Shown here: piece by piece, positions 1 through 6,675 of the stretch | Position numbering within the stretch: position 1 is the first letter of the stretch | How the letters are laid out: each line of letters opens with the position of its first letter | Assembly (NCBI GenBank): GCA_021786215.1 | Contig: JAJYNT010000130.1 | Span: 1 to 7,981 of the forward strand | Length of the DNA stretch: 7,981 bases | Reading direction: 5' to 3' | Source: Chloroflexota bacterium | Lineage (GTDB): Bacteria; Chloroflexota; UBA6077 | Program-made: the position numbers and the translations under genes | Notes under the pieces: model-generated | What the model was told of the DNA's origin: nothing | Databases searched by the model: none | The model's input: only the letters and a program-made list of their open reading frames with translations

Positions 1-75
1 CAGCAGGTCGCCGGCCGCCACTTCCTGCCGCCCGCTGTGGGCGGCCAAAATCTTCTCCGCAACCGTTTGAGGCAT
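1..75 (-). CDS. leuC: 3-isopropylmalate dehydratase large subunit, N-terminal fragment
   Basis: Only the first 25 codons are in the window, starting at ATG 75-73 and running off the left edge. The peptide begins MPQTVAEKILAAHSG, which matches the usual start of LeuC/HacA-type isopropylmalate isomerase large subunits (pattern TxxEKIxxxHxG). By family knowledge this is an aconitase-like [4Fe-4S] enzyme that, with LeuD, isomerises 2-isopropylmalate to 3-isopropylmalate in the cytoplasm. A strong Shine-Dalgarno (GGGGAGGT, 86-79) ends 3 nt before the ATG. The gene follows leuA on the same strand after an 86-bp gap filled by a palindromic element, as expected for the next leucine step. The cluster, domain and catalytic cysteines lie outside the window, so the assignment rests on the N-terminus and on context. 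Confidence 0.85.
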   Translation of the reverse strand, partial: MPQTVAEKILAAHSGRQEVAAGDLL

Positions 76-91
76 GTTACCTCCCCTCAAT

Positions 92-162
92 GTAGGGGCC
101 GGCGTCCCTGCCGGCCCGCCCCCCCCCGAGATGCCAGGGCGGCCACGGAAGGCCGCCCCTAC
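92..162. repeat. Palindromic element with 8-bp inverted ends and two internal hairpins
   Basis: The element begins GTAGGGGC (92-99) and ends with the exact inverse GCCCCTAC (155-162). Inside are two perfect 8-bp hairpins, each with a 6-nt loop: GGGCCGGC (96-103) with GCCGGCCC (110-117), and GGGCGGCC (137-144) with GGCCGCCC (151-158). A run of nine C residues (119-127) lies between them. No U-run follows on either strand, so this is not an ordinary terminator. The layout resembles small non-autonomous palindromic repeats (REP/MITE-like) found in the intergenic regions of GC-rich genomes. Whether it is dispersed in this genome cannot be seen here. Its right end overlaps the leuA stop codon. Confidence 0.6.
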
Positions 163-1805
163 TAGCCCTGTTGCCACAACCCACTTCCCACGGGGGCAGA
201 AGCTCCAAAAGCTGCCCGAGAGGACTTCTGCCGCGGGCGCTCGACCGGTTTCTCATCCGCCTCGGTCTGGCCGGCAACATCCGCGGCCACCGCCGGCCGG
301 TTGGACATCACCTTGTTCAGCGCCGTCACGTAGGCCTTCACAGAGGCCACAACAATGTCGGTATCGGCCCCATGGCCCACGAAACTCTTGCCATCGTCCT
401 GGATCCGGAGCGACACCTCGCCAAGAGCATCGATACCGCCGGTTACACCGTGAACCGTGTACTCCATTAGTCTAACAGGCACCCGGGAGATCATGTCGAT
501 GGCCTTGTAAGCAGCATCCACGGGGCCCGTCCCCATGGCAACCGCTCGTTCGACGGTGCCATCCGGCTTCATCAGCTCAGCGGTAGCGGTTGGAACCAAT
601 CCGGTGCCGCACGAGACCTGAATTAGCTGCACCTTGAAGTATTCGGGGGCGGGACGGATCTCGTCCGCGACAATCGCCTCCAGATCTCTATCGGAGACCT
701 CCTTCTTCTTGTCGGCGATCTCCTTGAAGCGGGCGAAGGCTTTGTTTAACTCATCGGCGGAGAGTTTGTAGCCCAACTCCTCCAGCCGCACCCGCAAAGC
801 GTGGCGGCCCGAGTGCTTGCCCATCACCAGGGCGCTTCTGGCCAAACCGATGGCCCGGGCATCCATGATCTCGTAGGTGGACCGATCCTTAAGAACCCCA
901 TCCTGATGGATACCGGACTCGTGGGCAAAGGCGTTGCCGCCGACGATCGCCTTGTTGGGCTGGACCGGAATGCCCGTGTAGCTGCTCACCATGCGGCTGG
1001 TCTTGTAGATCTGCGAGGTATTGATGCGGGTTGCGATGTTGTAGAGATCCTTTCGGGTGTGGAGGGCCATGACCACCTCTTCCAGTGAGGCGTTGCCCGC
1101 CCTCTCCCCGATACCGTTGATCGTGCACTCCACCTGCCGGGCACCGGCCACCACCGCCGCCAGGCTGTTGGCCGTGGCCAGCCCCAGGTCGTTGTGGCAG
1201 TGGACCGAGATGATCGCCTGATGAATGTTGGGAACGTTCTCCCGGATACCCCGGATCAACCCCGCCAGCTCGCCCGGCAGGGCATAGCCCACCGTGTCCG
1301 GAATGTTGACGGTGGTGGCGCCGGCCGCGATGGCCACCTCCAGCGCCTTGTAGACGAACTCTGGATCGGTGCGGCTGGCGTCCATCGGGGAAAACTCGAC
1401 GTCCATGCAGTAGCCCTTGGCCCTCCTGACCATGACGTCGATGGTCTCCAGCGCCTCCTCTCGGCTCTTCTTGAACTGATGCACCAGGTGGATATCTGAG
1501 GTGGACATGAAGGTGTGGATTCGGGGGTTCTCTGCCTCCCGGATGGCCTCCCACGCCCGATCGACGTCCTCGGGCACCGCCCGAGCGAGGCCACAAACCA
1601 CGACCCCTTTAAGATCCCGAGCGATCCTTCGGACGGCCTCGAAGTCGTCCGGCGAGGCGATGGGGAAACCGGCTTCGATGATGTCCACACCCAACCAGAC
1701 AAGCTGCCTGGCGATTTCAAGCTTCTCATCCGAGGTCAGGGAAGCTCCAGGCGATTGCTCCCCATCTCGCAAGGTCGTGTCGAAGATGTATACGTGATCC
1801 TCCAT
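162..1805 (-). CDS. leuA: 2-isopropylmalate synthase
   Basis: LeuA condenses 2-oxoisovalerate with acetyl-CoA to give 2-isopropylmalate, the committed step of leucine synthesis. The protein is 547 aa. The DRE-TIM catalytic barrel covers about residues 4-280: [13 protein letters not shown] (8-20, with catalytic Arg13 and metal-binding Asp14), the HCHNDLG metal motif (His202, His204) and the GIGERAGNA motif (231-239, with Asn238). A linker region (about 290-385, with HESGIHQDG at 295-303) leads to the C-terminal leucine-binding allosteric domain (about 388-500). The ATG is preceded by GGGAGG 7 nt upstream, and the protein begins directly at the barrel, so this start is well supported. Residues from about 503 onward form a low-complexity tail of about 45 aa, rich in Ala, Pro, Gln and charged residues, beyond the usual end of the family. 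The TAG stop lies inside the end of the palindromic element at 92-162. Homocitrate or citramalate synthase are alternatives, but the operon context favours LeuA. Confidence 0.96.
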   Translation of the reverse strand: MEDHVYIFDTTLRDGEQSPGASLTSDEKLEIARQLVWLGVDIIEAGFPIASPDDFEAVRRIARDLKGVVVCGLARAVPEDVDRAWEAIREAENPRIHTFMSTSDIHLVHQFKKSREEALETIDVMVRRAKGYCMDVEFSPMDASRTDPEFVYKALEVAIAAGATTVNIPDTVGYALPGELAGLIRGIRENVPNIHQAIISVHCHNDLGLATANSLAAVVAGARQVECTINGIGERAGNASLEEVVMALHTRKDLYNIATRINTSQIYKTSRMVSSYTGIPVQPNKAIVGGNAFAHESGIHQDGVLKDRSTYEIMDARAIGLARSALVMGKHSGRHALRVRLEELGYKLSADELNKAFARFKEIADKKKEVSDRDLEAIVADEIRPAPEYFKVQLIQVSCGTGLVPTATAELMKPDGTVERAVAMGTGPVDAAYKAIDMISRVPVRLMEYTVHGVTGGIDALGEVSLRIQDDGKSFVGHGADTDIVVASVKAYVTALNKVMSNRPAVAADVAGQTEADEKPVERPRQKSSRAAFGASAPVGSGLWQQG

Positions 1806-1826
1806 GTCACTGCCTCCCAGGTTGCG

Positions 1827-1847
1827 CGGCGGCGCCGCGCGCCGCCG
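1827..1847 (-). other. 9-bp GC hairpin between ilvC and leuA
   Basis: A perfect stem pairs CGGCGGCGC with GCGCCGCCG around a 3-nt loop. It sits 16 nt past the ilvC stop and just upstream of the leuA Shine-Dalgarno. No T-run follows on the minus strand, so intrinsic termination is unlikely. A role in protecting the upstream 3' end, or in setting the ilvC:leuA expression ratio, is inference. Confidence 0.55.
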
Positions 1848-1863
1848 TACAACCCAACTACTA

Positions 1864-2862
<999 letters not shown>

Positions 2863-2909
2863 TCCCTGCTTTCTCCTCCCTGAGTAGAAATCTGTGAATG
2901 AATGAATTT

Positions 2910-2980
2910 GTTTGGGGACACCCCAAACCCCGCCAGGCGCTGCGCCCTGGACCCGCTGTTAACCCGGCCCTTCAGGGCCG
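2910..2980. repeat. Three consecutive hairpins in the ilvN-ilvC gap
   Basis: The 146-bp gap between ilvN and ilvC holds three adjacent palindromes. These are GTTTGGGG/CCCCAAAC with a 3-nt loop (2910-2928), CCAGGCG/CGCCCTGG with one bulged base (2933-2950), and CGGCCC/GGGCCG with a TTCA loop (2965-2980). None is followed by a clear U-run on the minus strand; the first is followed by AAATTCATTC. They therefore look more like an mRNA processing or stabilising region, or a degenerate dispersed palindromic repeat, than a terminator. The ilvC Shine-Dalgarno lies about 30 nt beyond the first hairpin. Confidence 0.55.
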
Positions 2981-3008
2981 AGATCGACACACCCTCTGGA
3001 CTTCCCCG

Positions 3009-3545
3009 CTAGTTCGTGGAGATACCGTTGCCGTTGGGAACGGGGGCGCCGCTGGTCTCCCGGGTGGCACCGGCCCCGCGCACCATGGACACCTTGCCCG
3101 TACGGACCATCTCCTTGATCCCATAGCCCCGCAGCATCCCCACCAGCCCGTCGATCTTATCCTCCTGCCCTGTGGCTTCCACAATCAGGGCGTTGGGGCT
3201 CACGTCGATCACCTTGGCTCGGAAGACGTCGACGATCTGCATGATCTCCGAGCGAGTGGCGGGCTTGGCCGCAACCTTGATCAGCGCCAGTTCCCGATCC
3301 ACCGTGGGGTCCGCCGTCACATCGCTAACCTTGCGGATGTTGATCAGCTTGTAGAGTTGCTTGGTGACCTGCTCCACCACCGGGTCGGAGCCGTCCACCA
3401 CCAGGGTCATCCGGGAAATCTCCTGGATCTCGGTGTGGCCGACACTGATACTCTCGATGTTGAAATTGCGCCGCCGAAACAGGCTGACCACCCGAGTCAA
3501 GACACCCGGTCGGTCCTCCATCAATGCCACCAAGGTGTGCTTCAT
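3009..3545 (-). CDS. ilvN: Acetolactate synthase regulatory (small) subunit
   Basis: The 178-aa protein activates the catalytic subunit IlvB and gives it feedback inhibition by branched-chain amino acids. An ACT domain fills about residues 3-75. It starts MKHTLVALMEDRPGVLTRV, with the Gly-containing loop before the first helix that binds the effector, and continues through FRRRNFNIESISVG. The C-terminal activation domain runs from about 85 to 160 (ELALIKVAA, IVEATGQEDKIDGL). The last 20 or so residues are a Gly/Pro/Asn-rich tail, slightly longer than the usual family end. The start ATG overlaps the ilvB stop as ATGA (3545-3542), indicating translational coupling and fitting stoichiometric subunit production. 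GGGGGAGG (3563-3556) lies 10 nt upstream, inside ilvB. The symbol ilvH is used for some homologues. Confidence 0.96.
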   Translation of the reverse strand: MKHTLVALMEDRPGVLTRVVSLFRRRNFNIESISVGHTEIQEISRMTLVVDGSDPVVEQVTKQLYKLINIRKVSDVTADPTVDRELALIKVAAKPATRSEIMQIVDVFRAKVIDVSPNALIVEATGQEDKIDGLVGMLRGYGIKEMVRTGKVSMVRGAGATRETSGAPVPNGNGISTN

Positions 3546-5206
3546 CCCACCATCACCTCCCCCAACGAGCGTCCGGGCTTCACCATGGGATAAACGTTCT
3601 CCGCGGTCTCCACCTGGAAATCTATCAACACCGGCCCCTTGATCTCCCTGGCCCGCTCGATGGCCGGACGCACCTCGTCCGGCCTGGTGGCACGGAGGCC
3701 GGGGATACCATAAGCCTCCACCAGCTTCACCCAGTCAGGTCCGGTGAGCGGGGTAGCCACGAAATTCTTCTCGAAGAACAGATCCTGAAGCTGGCGGACC
3801 ATCCCCAGGCAGAAGTTGTTGATCAAGGCGATCTTGATGTTCACCCCTTCCTGGATCGCGGTGGCCAGCTCCTGTATGTTCATCTGCAGGCTGCCGTCCC
3901 CGACGATCACCCACACCTCTTTTTCGGGCCGTGCCAGCTTGACCCCGATAGCGGCAGGCAGTGAGAAGCCCATGGTGCCCATCCCACCGGAGGTGATGAA
4001 GCTCCTGGGCTCATCGTACCAGTACAGCTGGGCCGCCCACATCTGATGCTGCCCCACGTCGGAGACGATTATGGCCTTCCCCTGGGTCACGTCGTAGATA
4101 GTCTTGATCGGGAGTTGAGGTAGCAGCTTGTCGGAATCCCTCACCTCCGTGGCCGGGTGCTTGATCCTCCACATGGAGATCTGATCGACCCAATCTTGAT
4201 GGCTCGAGGGCTCCACCTCCTGGTTGAGCCGCTCCAGCACCAGCTTGACGTCGCCCACGATGGGGACGGTAACCCTCACGTTCTTTCCGATCTCCGCCGG
4301 GTCGATGTCGATGTGGATCACCTTGGCATTGGGGGCAAACTCCTCCACCTTGCCGGTCACCCGGTCGTCGAACCTCATCCCAATTGCCACCATCAGATCG
4401 CAGTCGTGAACGGCGTAGTTGGCGTAGGCCATCCCGTGGAGCCCCAGGAGACCGAAGGACAGAGGGTGCGACTCAGGAAAGCCGCCAATCCCCAGCAGAG
4501 TAGTGATCACAGGGATGCCGGTGGCCTCCGCCAACTTCACCAACTCTTTCTCGGCTCGGGAGATTATCACCCCCTGACCGGCGATGATTACCGGCTTCCG
4601 GGCTTCCTTGATGAGCGCCGCCGCTTTCTTGATCTGGGCCATGTTGCCGTGCTTCGTGGGATTGTAACCCGGCAACTGCACGCTCTTGGGATAGACGAAC
4701 TCTGTTTCGGCCAAAAGTACGTCCTTGGGCACGTCCACCAGCACGGGACCCGGCCGGCCGGTTCGAGCCAGATAGAAGGCCTCTTTCATAACGGCAGGCA
4801 GATCCTCCACCTGCTCCACCAGGTAGTTGTGCTTCGTTATCGGGAGGGTGATCCCGGTTATGTCGCACTCCTGGAAGACATCCTTCCCGATCAGGGAGGT
4901 GGGGACATTGGCCGTGATCGCCACCATGGGCGTGGAGTCCAGGTAGGCCGCGGCTATCCCTGGAACCAGGTTGATGGCGCCGGGGCCGGAGGTGGCACAG
5001 CAGACCCCGACATCCTCGGAAGCTCGACCATAGCCGTCGGCCATGTGGCCGGCCCCCTGCTCGTGGCGTACAAGTACGTGATGGATGGGGAACTCGGGTA
5101 GTACGTCATAAAAGGGTGTGATGGCCCCTCCTGGCATACCGAAAATTACCTTCACCCCTTCTTCGACGAGACTCTGGGCGATGATCCTTGCTCCGTTGAG
5201 CTTCAT
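3542..5206 (-). CDS. ilvB: Acetolactate synthase catalytic (large) subunit
   Basis: IlvB is a ThDP- and FAD-dependent enzyme that makes 2-acetolactate from two pyruvates, or 2-aceto-2-hydroxybutyrate from pyruvate plus 2-oxobutyrate. The chosen ATG (5206-5204) gives 554 aa starting MKLNGARIIAQSL. GGAAGGGGG lies 12 nt upstream. The open frame continues upstream to 5563, but that stretch is the T-box leader. Domains are an N-terminal PYR domain with FGMPGGA (22-28) and catalytic Glu49 in RHEQGAGH, a central FAD domain (about 190-330, with GMRFDDRVTGK 276-286), and a C-terminal PP domain with the ThDP motif GDG (436-438) to NN (463-464). Two positions stand out. Leu473 in MVRQLQ replaces the usual Trp of MVxQWQ (Arabidopsis Trp574), and Val110 in GKDVFQE replaces the usual Ala (Arabidopsis Ala205). 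The operon with ilvN, ilvC and leuA supports a biosynthetic rather than fermentative enzyme. Confidence 0.96.
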   Translation of the reverse strand: MKLNGARIIAQSLVEEGVKVIFGMPGGAITPFYDVLPEFPIHHVLVRHEQGAGHMADGYGRASEDVGVCCATSGPGAINLVPGIAAAYLDSTPMVAITANVPTSLIGKDVFQECDITGITLPITKHNYLVEQVEDLPAVMKEAFYLARTGRPGPVLVDVPKDVLLAETEFVYPKSVQLPGYNPTKHGNMAQIKKAAALIKEARKPVIIAGQGVIISRAEKELVKLAEATGIPVITTLLGIGGFPESHPLSFGLLGLHGMAYANYAVHDCDLMVAIGMRFDDRVTGKVEEFAPNAKVIHIDIDPAEIGKNVRVTVPIVGDVKLVLERLNQEVEPSSHQDWVDQISMWRIKHPATEVRDSDKLLPQLPIKTIYDVTQGKAIIVSDVGQHQMWAAQLYWYDEPRSFITSGGMGTMGFSLPAAIGVKLARPEKEVWVIVGDGSLQMNIQELATAIQEGVNIKIALINNFCLGMVRQLQDLFFEKNFVATPLTGPDWVKLVEAYGIPGLRATRPDEVRPAIERAREIKGPVLIDFQVETAENVYPMVKPGRSLGEVMVG

Positions 5207-5218
5207 GGCTGACAGATA

Positions 5219-5227
5219 CCCCCTTCC
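5219..5227 (-). promoter_or_regulatory. ilvB ribosome binding site
   Basis: The purine run GGAAGGGGG ends 12 nt before ATG 5206-5204, and it decides the start. The longer frame upstream would have to be translated through both T-box terminators. The spacing is rather long and the match to GGAGG is imperfect. Confidence 0.55.
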
Positions 5228-5264
5228 ATTCCAATCCGATCCAACACGCCGGCCTAGGAGATAC

Positions 5265-5290
5265 AAAAAACCCGCCCCAAAAGGGACGGG
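5265..5290 (-). terminator. T-box terminator 2 (proximal to ilvB)
   Basis: CCCGTCCC (5290-5283) pairs with GGGGCGGG (5278-5271) over 8 bp (one G-U) around a TTTT loop, followed by six T (5270-5265). Its left arm is also the right arm of antiterminator 2, so the two folds exclude each other. Confidence 0.9.
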
Positions 5291-5312
5291 ATCAGGCCCG
5301 TGGTACCACCCT
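5282..5312 (-). promoter_or_regulatory. T-box antiterminator 2
   Basis: Helix A1 pairs AGGG (5312-5309) with CCCT (5285-5282). The 7-nt bulge TGGTACC (5308-5302) carries the UGGU acceptor-binding site. Helix A2 pairs ACGGG (5301-5297) with CCCGT (5290-5286) around a 6-nt loop. The core reads ACCACG rather than the canonical ACCGCG, but the A change is matched by a U in the opposite arm, so pairing is kept. Confidence 0.85.
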
Positions 5313-5328
5313 AGTTGATGCGATCCTG

Positions 5329-5342
5329 CTGGCTCAGGCCAG
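5329..5342 (-). other. Small hairpin between the two T-box modules
   Basis: CTGGC (5342-5338) pairs with GCCAG (5333-5329) around CTGA. It holds the same place relative to core 2 as Stem III (5460-5441) holds relative to core 1, so it may be a remnant or analogue of Stem III in a duplicated segment. The equivalence is inferred. Confidence 0.45.
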
Positions 5343-5352
5343 GGTGGGTAAC

Positions 5353-5380
5353 AAAAAATCCCGTCCCCACAGGGACGAGA
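5353..5380 (-). terminator. T-box terminator 1 (promoter-proximal)
   Basis: TCTCGTCCC (5380-5372) pairs with GGGACGGGA (5367-5359) over 9 bp (one U-G) around TGTG, followed by six T (5358-5353). Its left arm overlaps the right arm of antiterminator 1. Confidence 0.9.
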
Positions 5381-5407
5381 CTTCGAGGGGTCTCGCGGTA
5401 CCACCCT
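5371..5407 (-). promoter_or_regulatory. T-box antiterminator 1
   Basis: The canonical core AGGGTGGTACCGCG spans 5407-5394. Helix A1 pairs AGGG (5407-5404) with CCCT (5374-5371). The bulge is TGGTACC (5403-5397). Helix A2 pairs GCGAGAC (5396-5390) with GTCTCGT (5381-5375), all seven positions including one G-U. It is mutually exclusive with terminator 1. Confidence 0.92.
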
Positions 5408-5529
5408 AGTTGATGCTAGCCGGGAAGGCGCATCCGCTTTACGGAGTATAACAGCTCCGTGCCCTGACTCAGGACTACTGGCGCGCGGTCCACGTTGCGC
5501 CGCACCGTTCGCCCTGGCTGCTCCGGGGC

Positions 5530-5532
5530 GAG
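5530..5532 (-). promoter_or_regulatory. T-box specifier codon CUC (Leu)
   Basis: The triplet follows the GAA of the specifier loop and precedes GCCCCGGAG, matching the usual GAA-NNN-RCC register. CUC is a leucine codon, which agrees with the leuA and leuC genes downstream and with the known leucine T-box of the Bacillus subtilis ilv-leu operon. Neighbouring registers (ACU Thr, UCG Ser) fit neither the loop pattern nor the operon. Confidence 0.85.
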
Positions 5533-5643
5533 TTCGAGATACGCTTCGGCACTGGGCTTCCACCTACCCCCAGCTCTCTGGGCTTCCGCGCGCCTCTACT
5601 ACTCCCCATCAACGCTTCGTATATTCATCTGTGGAGTTTTAGT

Positions 5644-5673
5644 AGTATACCATGGGGCGATTCGCCTTGTCAA
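5644..5673 (-). promoter_or_regulatory. Promoter of the ilv-leu operon
   Basis: The -35 TTGACA (5673-5668) is a perfect consensus match and the -10 TATACT (5649-5644) matches 5 of 6, with an 18-bp spacer. Transcription would start near 5637, about 20 nt before the conserved base of Stem I. It points away from iclR. Confidence 0.8.
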
Positions 5674-5760
5674 CGATTTTTCCGCGATCGATGGACACCC
5701 TTCGCGCGGGACTGCCCCCCAGCCAGGGAGGGTGGGGATCAAATTCAGAAGCCCTATCAA

Positions 5761-5806
5761 ATACCGGTATGTACATCTTGACAGCCATAATTATGGGTGC
5801 TAATCT
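5761..5806 (+). promoter_or_regulatory. Candidate iclR promoter with overlapping palindromic operators
   Basis: TTGACA (5778-5783) is followed after 17 bp by TAATCT (5801-5806), a weak -10 helped by an extended TG at 5798-5799. The spacer holds a perfect 12-bp palindrome CCATAATTATGG (5785-5796), placed to block polymerase if bound. Just upstream lie ATACCGGTAT (5761-5770) and ATGTACAT (5769-5776), also perfect palindromes. IclR proteins often bind such sites and repress their own gene, so an autoregulatory operator is a reasonable inference, with no direct proof here. Between this block and the ilv promoter (5674-5760) nothing else was recognised. Confidence 0.6.
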
Positions 5807-5840
5807 CAACATGTAGGATGATGTTCCGTCGGGTGGGAAG

Positions 5841-6620
5841 ATGGACCTCGCTGCAGCCACTCACCGACCTCCCGTTTCCGTCCGATCGGTGGCGCGCACC
5901 CTGGATCTGTTGATAGCGCTGGAGAAGGCCGATCAGCCCATGGGGTTGAGCGAGTTGGCCCGCGTTGTCGACATCCCCAAGACCACGGCTCAGCGCCTCC
6001 TTTCGGTGCTGGAGACCCGAGGCTTCGTTCAGAGGGAGCGAGGCCTCTACCAATTGGGTGCCGGGATCGTCCCCCTGACCGGCGCCTTCCTGGCACGGAA
6101 CAGCCTATCCAGGGCAGCGCTCCCGGTCCTAGAGGAGATGACCCTGATTTCCGGCGAGACAGTGTCCCTCCAGGTGAGGCAGGACTTCGATCGGGTGATC
6201 ATCCAGAGGGTGCACAGCCCCCATCCCCTGGGCTACACCCTCAACATCGGCGAGCGGCTGCCCCTCCATTTGGGTGCGTCGGGACAAATCCTTATGGCGG
6301 CAATGCCCGAGGATGAGCTCCTGCGATTTCTTGAGCGGATCCCGGAGATCCGGCTGGCCGGCGGCGAGATCCGGACCAGGGAAGAGCTGCTGCAGAGGCT
6401 GCAGGAGGCTCGGCTCCAGGGTCTTGCCGTCAGTCTGGGCGAGAGGGAGTTGGGCGTTGTCTCGTTGGCCGCTCCCGTCAGGGGCCCCGGGCGCAGCACC
6501 ATTGCTGCCGTCTCTATCACTGGACCCACCAGCCGGATGAACCAGGAAAAGGTGGAGTTCCTATCCATCGAGATACGACGGGCCGCGCAGGAGATAGCGA
6601 AGAGCTACCGCTGCATGTAA
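5841..6620 (+). CDS. IclR-family transcriptional regulator
   Basis: The 259-aa protein has the two-domain IclR layout at the usual family length. An N-terminal winged helix-turn-helix (about residues 12-75) begins SVRSVARTLDLLIAL and contains the recognition segment LSELARVVDIPKTTAQRLL (36-54), followed by the wing (GFVQRERGLYQLG). The C-terminal effector-binding domain (about 85-255) includes LNIGERLPLHLGASGQ and LAAPVRGPG, typical of the GAF-like IclR ligand pocket. The ATG at 5841 has only a weak GGTGGGAAG just before it, and nearby upstream ATGs (5818, 5821) are out of frame. By family knowledge it binds DNA as a dimer or tetramer and responds to a small acid or aromatic metabolite. The ligand cannot be told here. 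It lies 55 bp upstream of a CoA-transferase gene, its most likely target together with its own promoter. It runs divergent to the ilv operon, so an effect there is possible but unsupported. Confidence 0.93.
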   Translation: MDLAAATHRPPVSVRSVARTLDLLIALEKADQPMGLSELARVVDIPKTTAQRLLSVLETRGFVQRERGLYQLGAGIVPLTGAFLARNSLSRAALPVLEEMTLISGETVSLQVRQDFDRVIIQRVHSPHPLGYTLNIGERLPLHLGASGQILMAAMPEDELLRFLERIPEIRLAGGEIRTREELLQRLQEARLQGLAVSLGERELGVVSLAAPVRGPGRSTIAAVSITGPTSRMNQEKVEFLSIEIRRAAQEIAKSYRCM

Positions 6621-6675
6621 GGGAAAAAGCACAGGGCTGGTCTCGAAGCAGAGAACCAGGCGACAGGAGGTACTG

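Larger units (their letters stand above)
5265..5637 (-). ncRNA. Leucine T-box riboswitch leader with tandem decision modules
   Basis: This leader senses uncharged tRNA-Leu and lets transcription continue into ilvB. Stem I is recognisable. A GGGG (5606-5603) and CCCC (5528-5525) helix lies under the specifier loop, whose left side is AGTAGTA and whose right side is GAA-CUC-GCC. Its distal part contains CAGAGAG followed by CTGGG...CCCAG (5574-5552), the conserved apical region that touches the tRNA elbow. A Stem II/IIA-B region follows (about 5520-5462), then Stem III, a perfect ACGGAG/CTCCGT hairpin (5460-5441). Two T-box cores follow, at 5407-5394 and 5312-5299, each with its own antiterminator and U-tailed terminator. 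The UGGU bulge in both cores would pair with the ACCA end of a tRNA with discriminator A, as expected for tRNA-Leu. There is only one Stem I, so a single tRNA-reading domain precedes two decision points. The transcription start is inferred from the promoter. Confidence 0.93.

Noticed and set aside
92..162. CRISPR repeat or intrinsic terminator
   Set aside because: There is only one copy with no spacer pattern, and no T-run follows either hairpin.
2910..2928. GTTTGGGG/CCCCAAAC hairpin as an intrinsic terminator after ilvN
   Set aside because: No U-run follows it on the minus strand, and ilvC downstream belongs to the same pathway with no clear promoter of its own.
4157..5101. 314-codon open frame on the plus strand opposite ilvB
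   Set aside because: Same reason: a mirror frame of a conserved gene, with no domain.
5207..5563. Upstream in-frame extension of ilvB giving a 673-aa protein
   Set aside because: The stretch coincides with the T-box leader and both terminators, has no resemblance to acetolactate synthase N-termini, and the ATG at 5206 has a ribosome binding site and the expected family start.
5441..5570. Classical leader-peptide attenuator for the ilv operon
   Set aside because: No short ORF rich in Leu/Val/Ile codons was seen, while Stem I, the specifier loop and T-box cores clearly define a tRNA-sensing leader.
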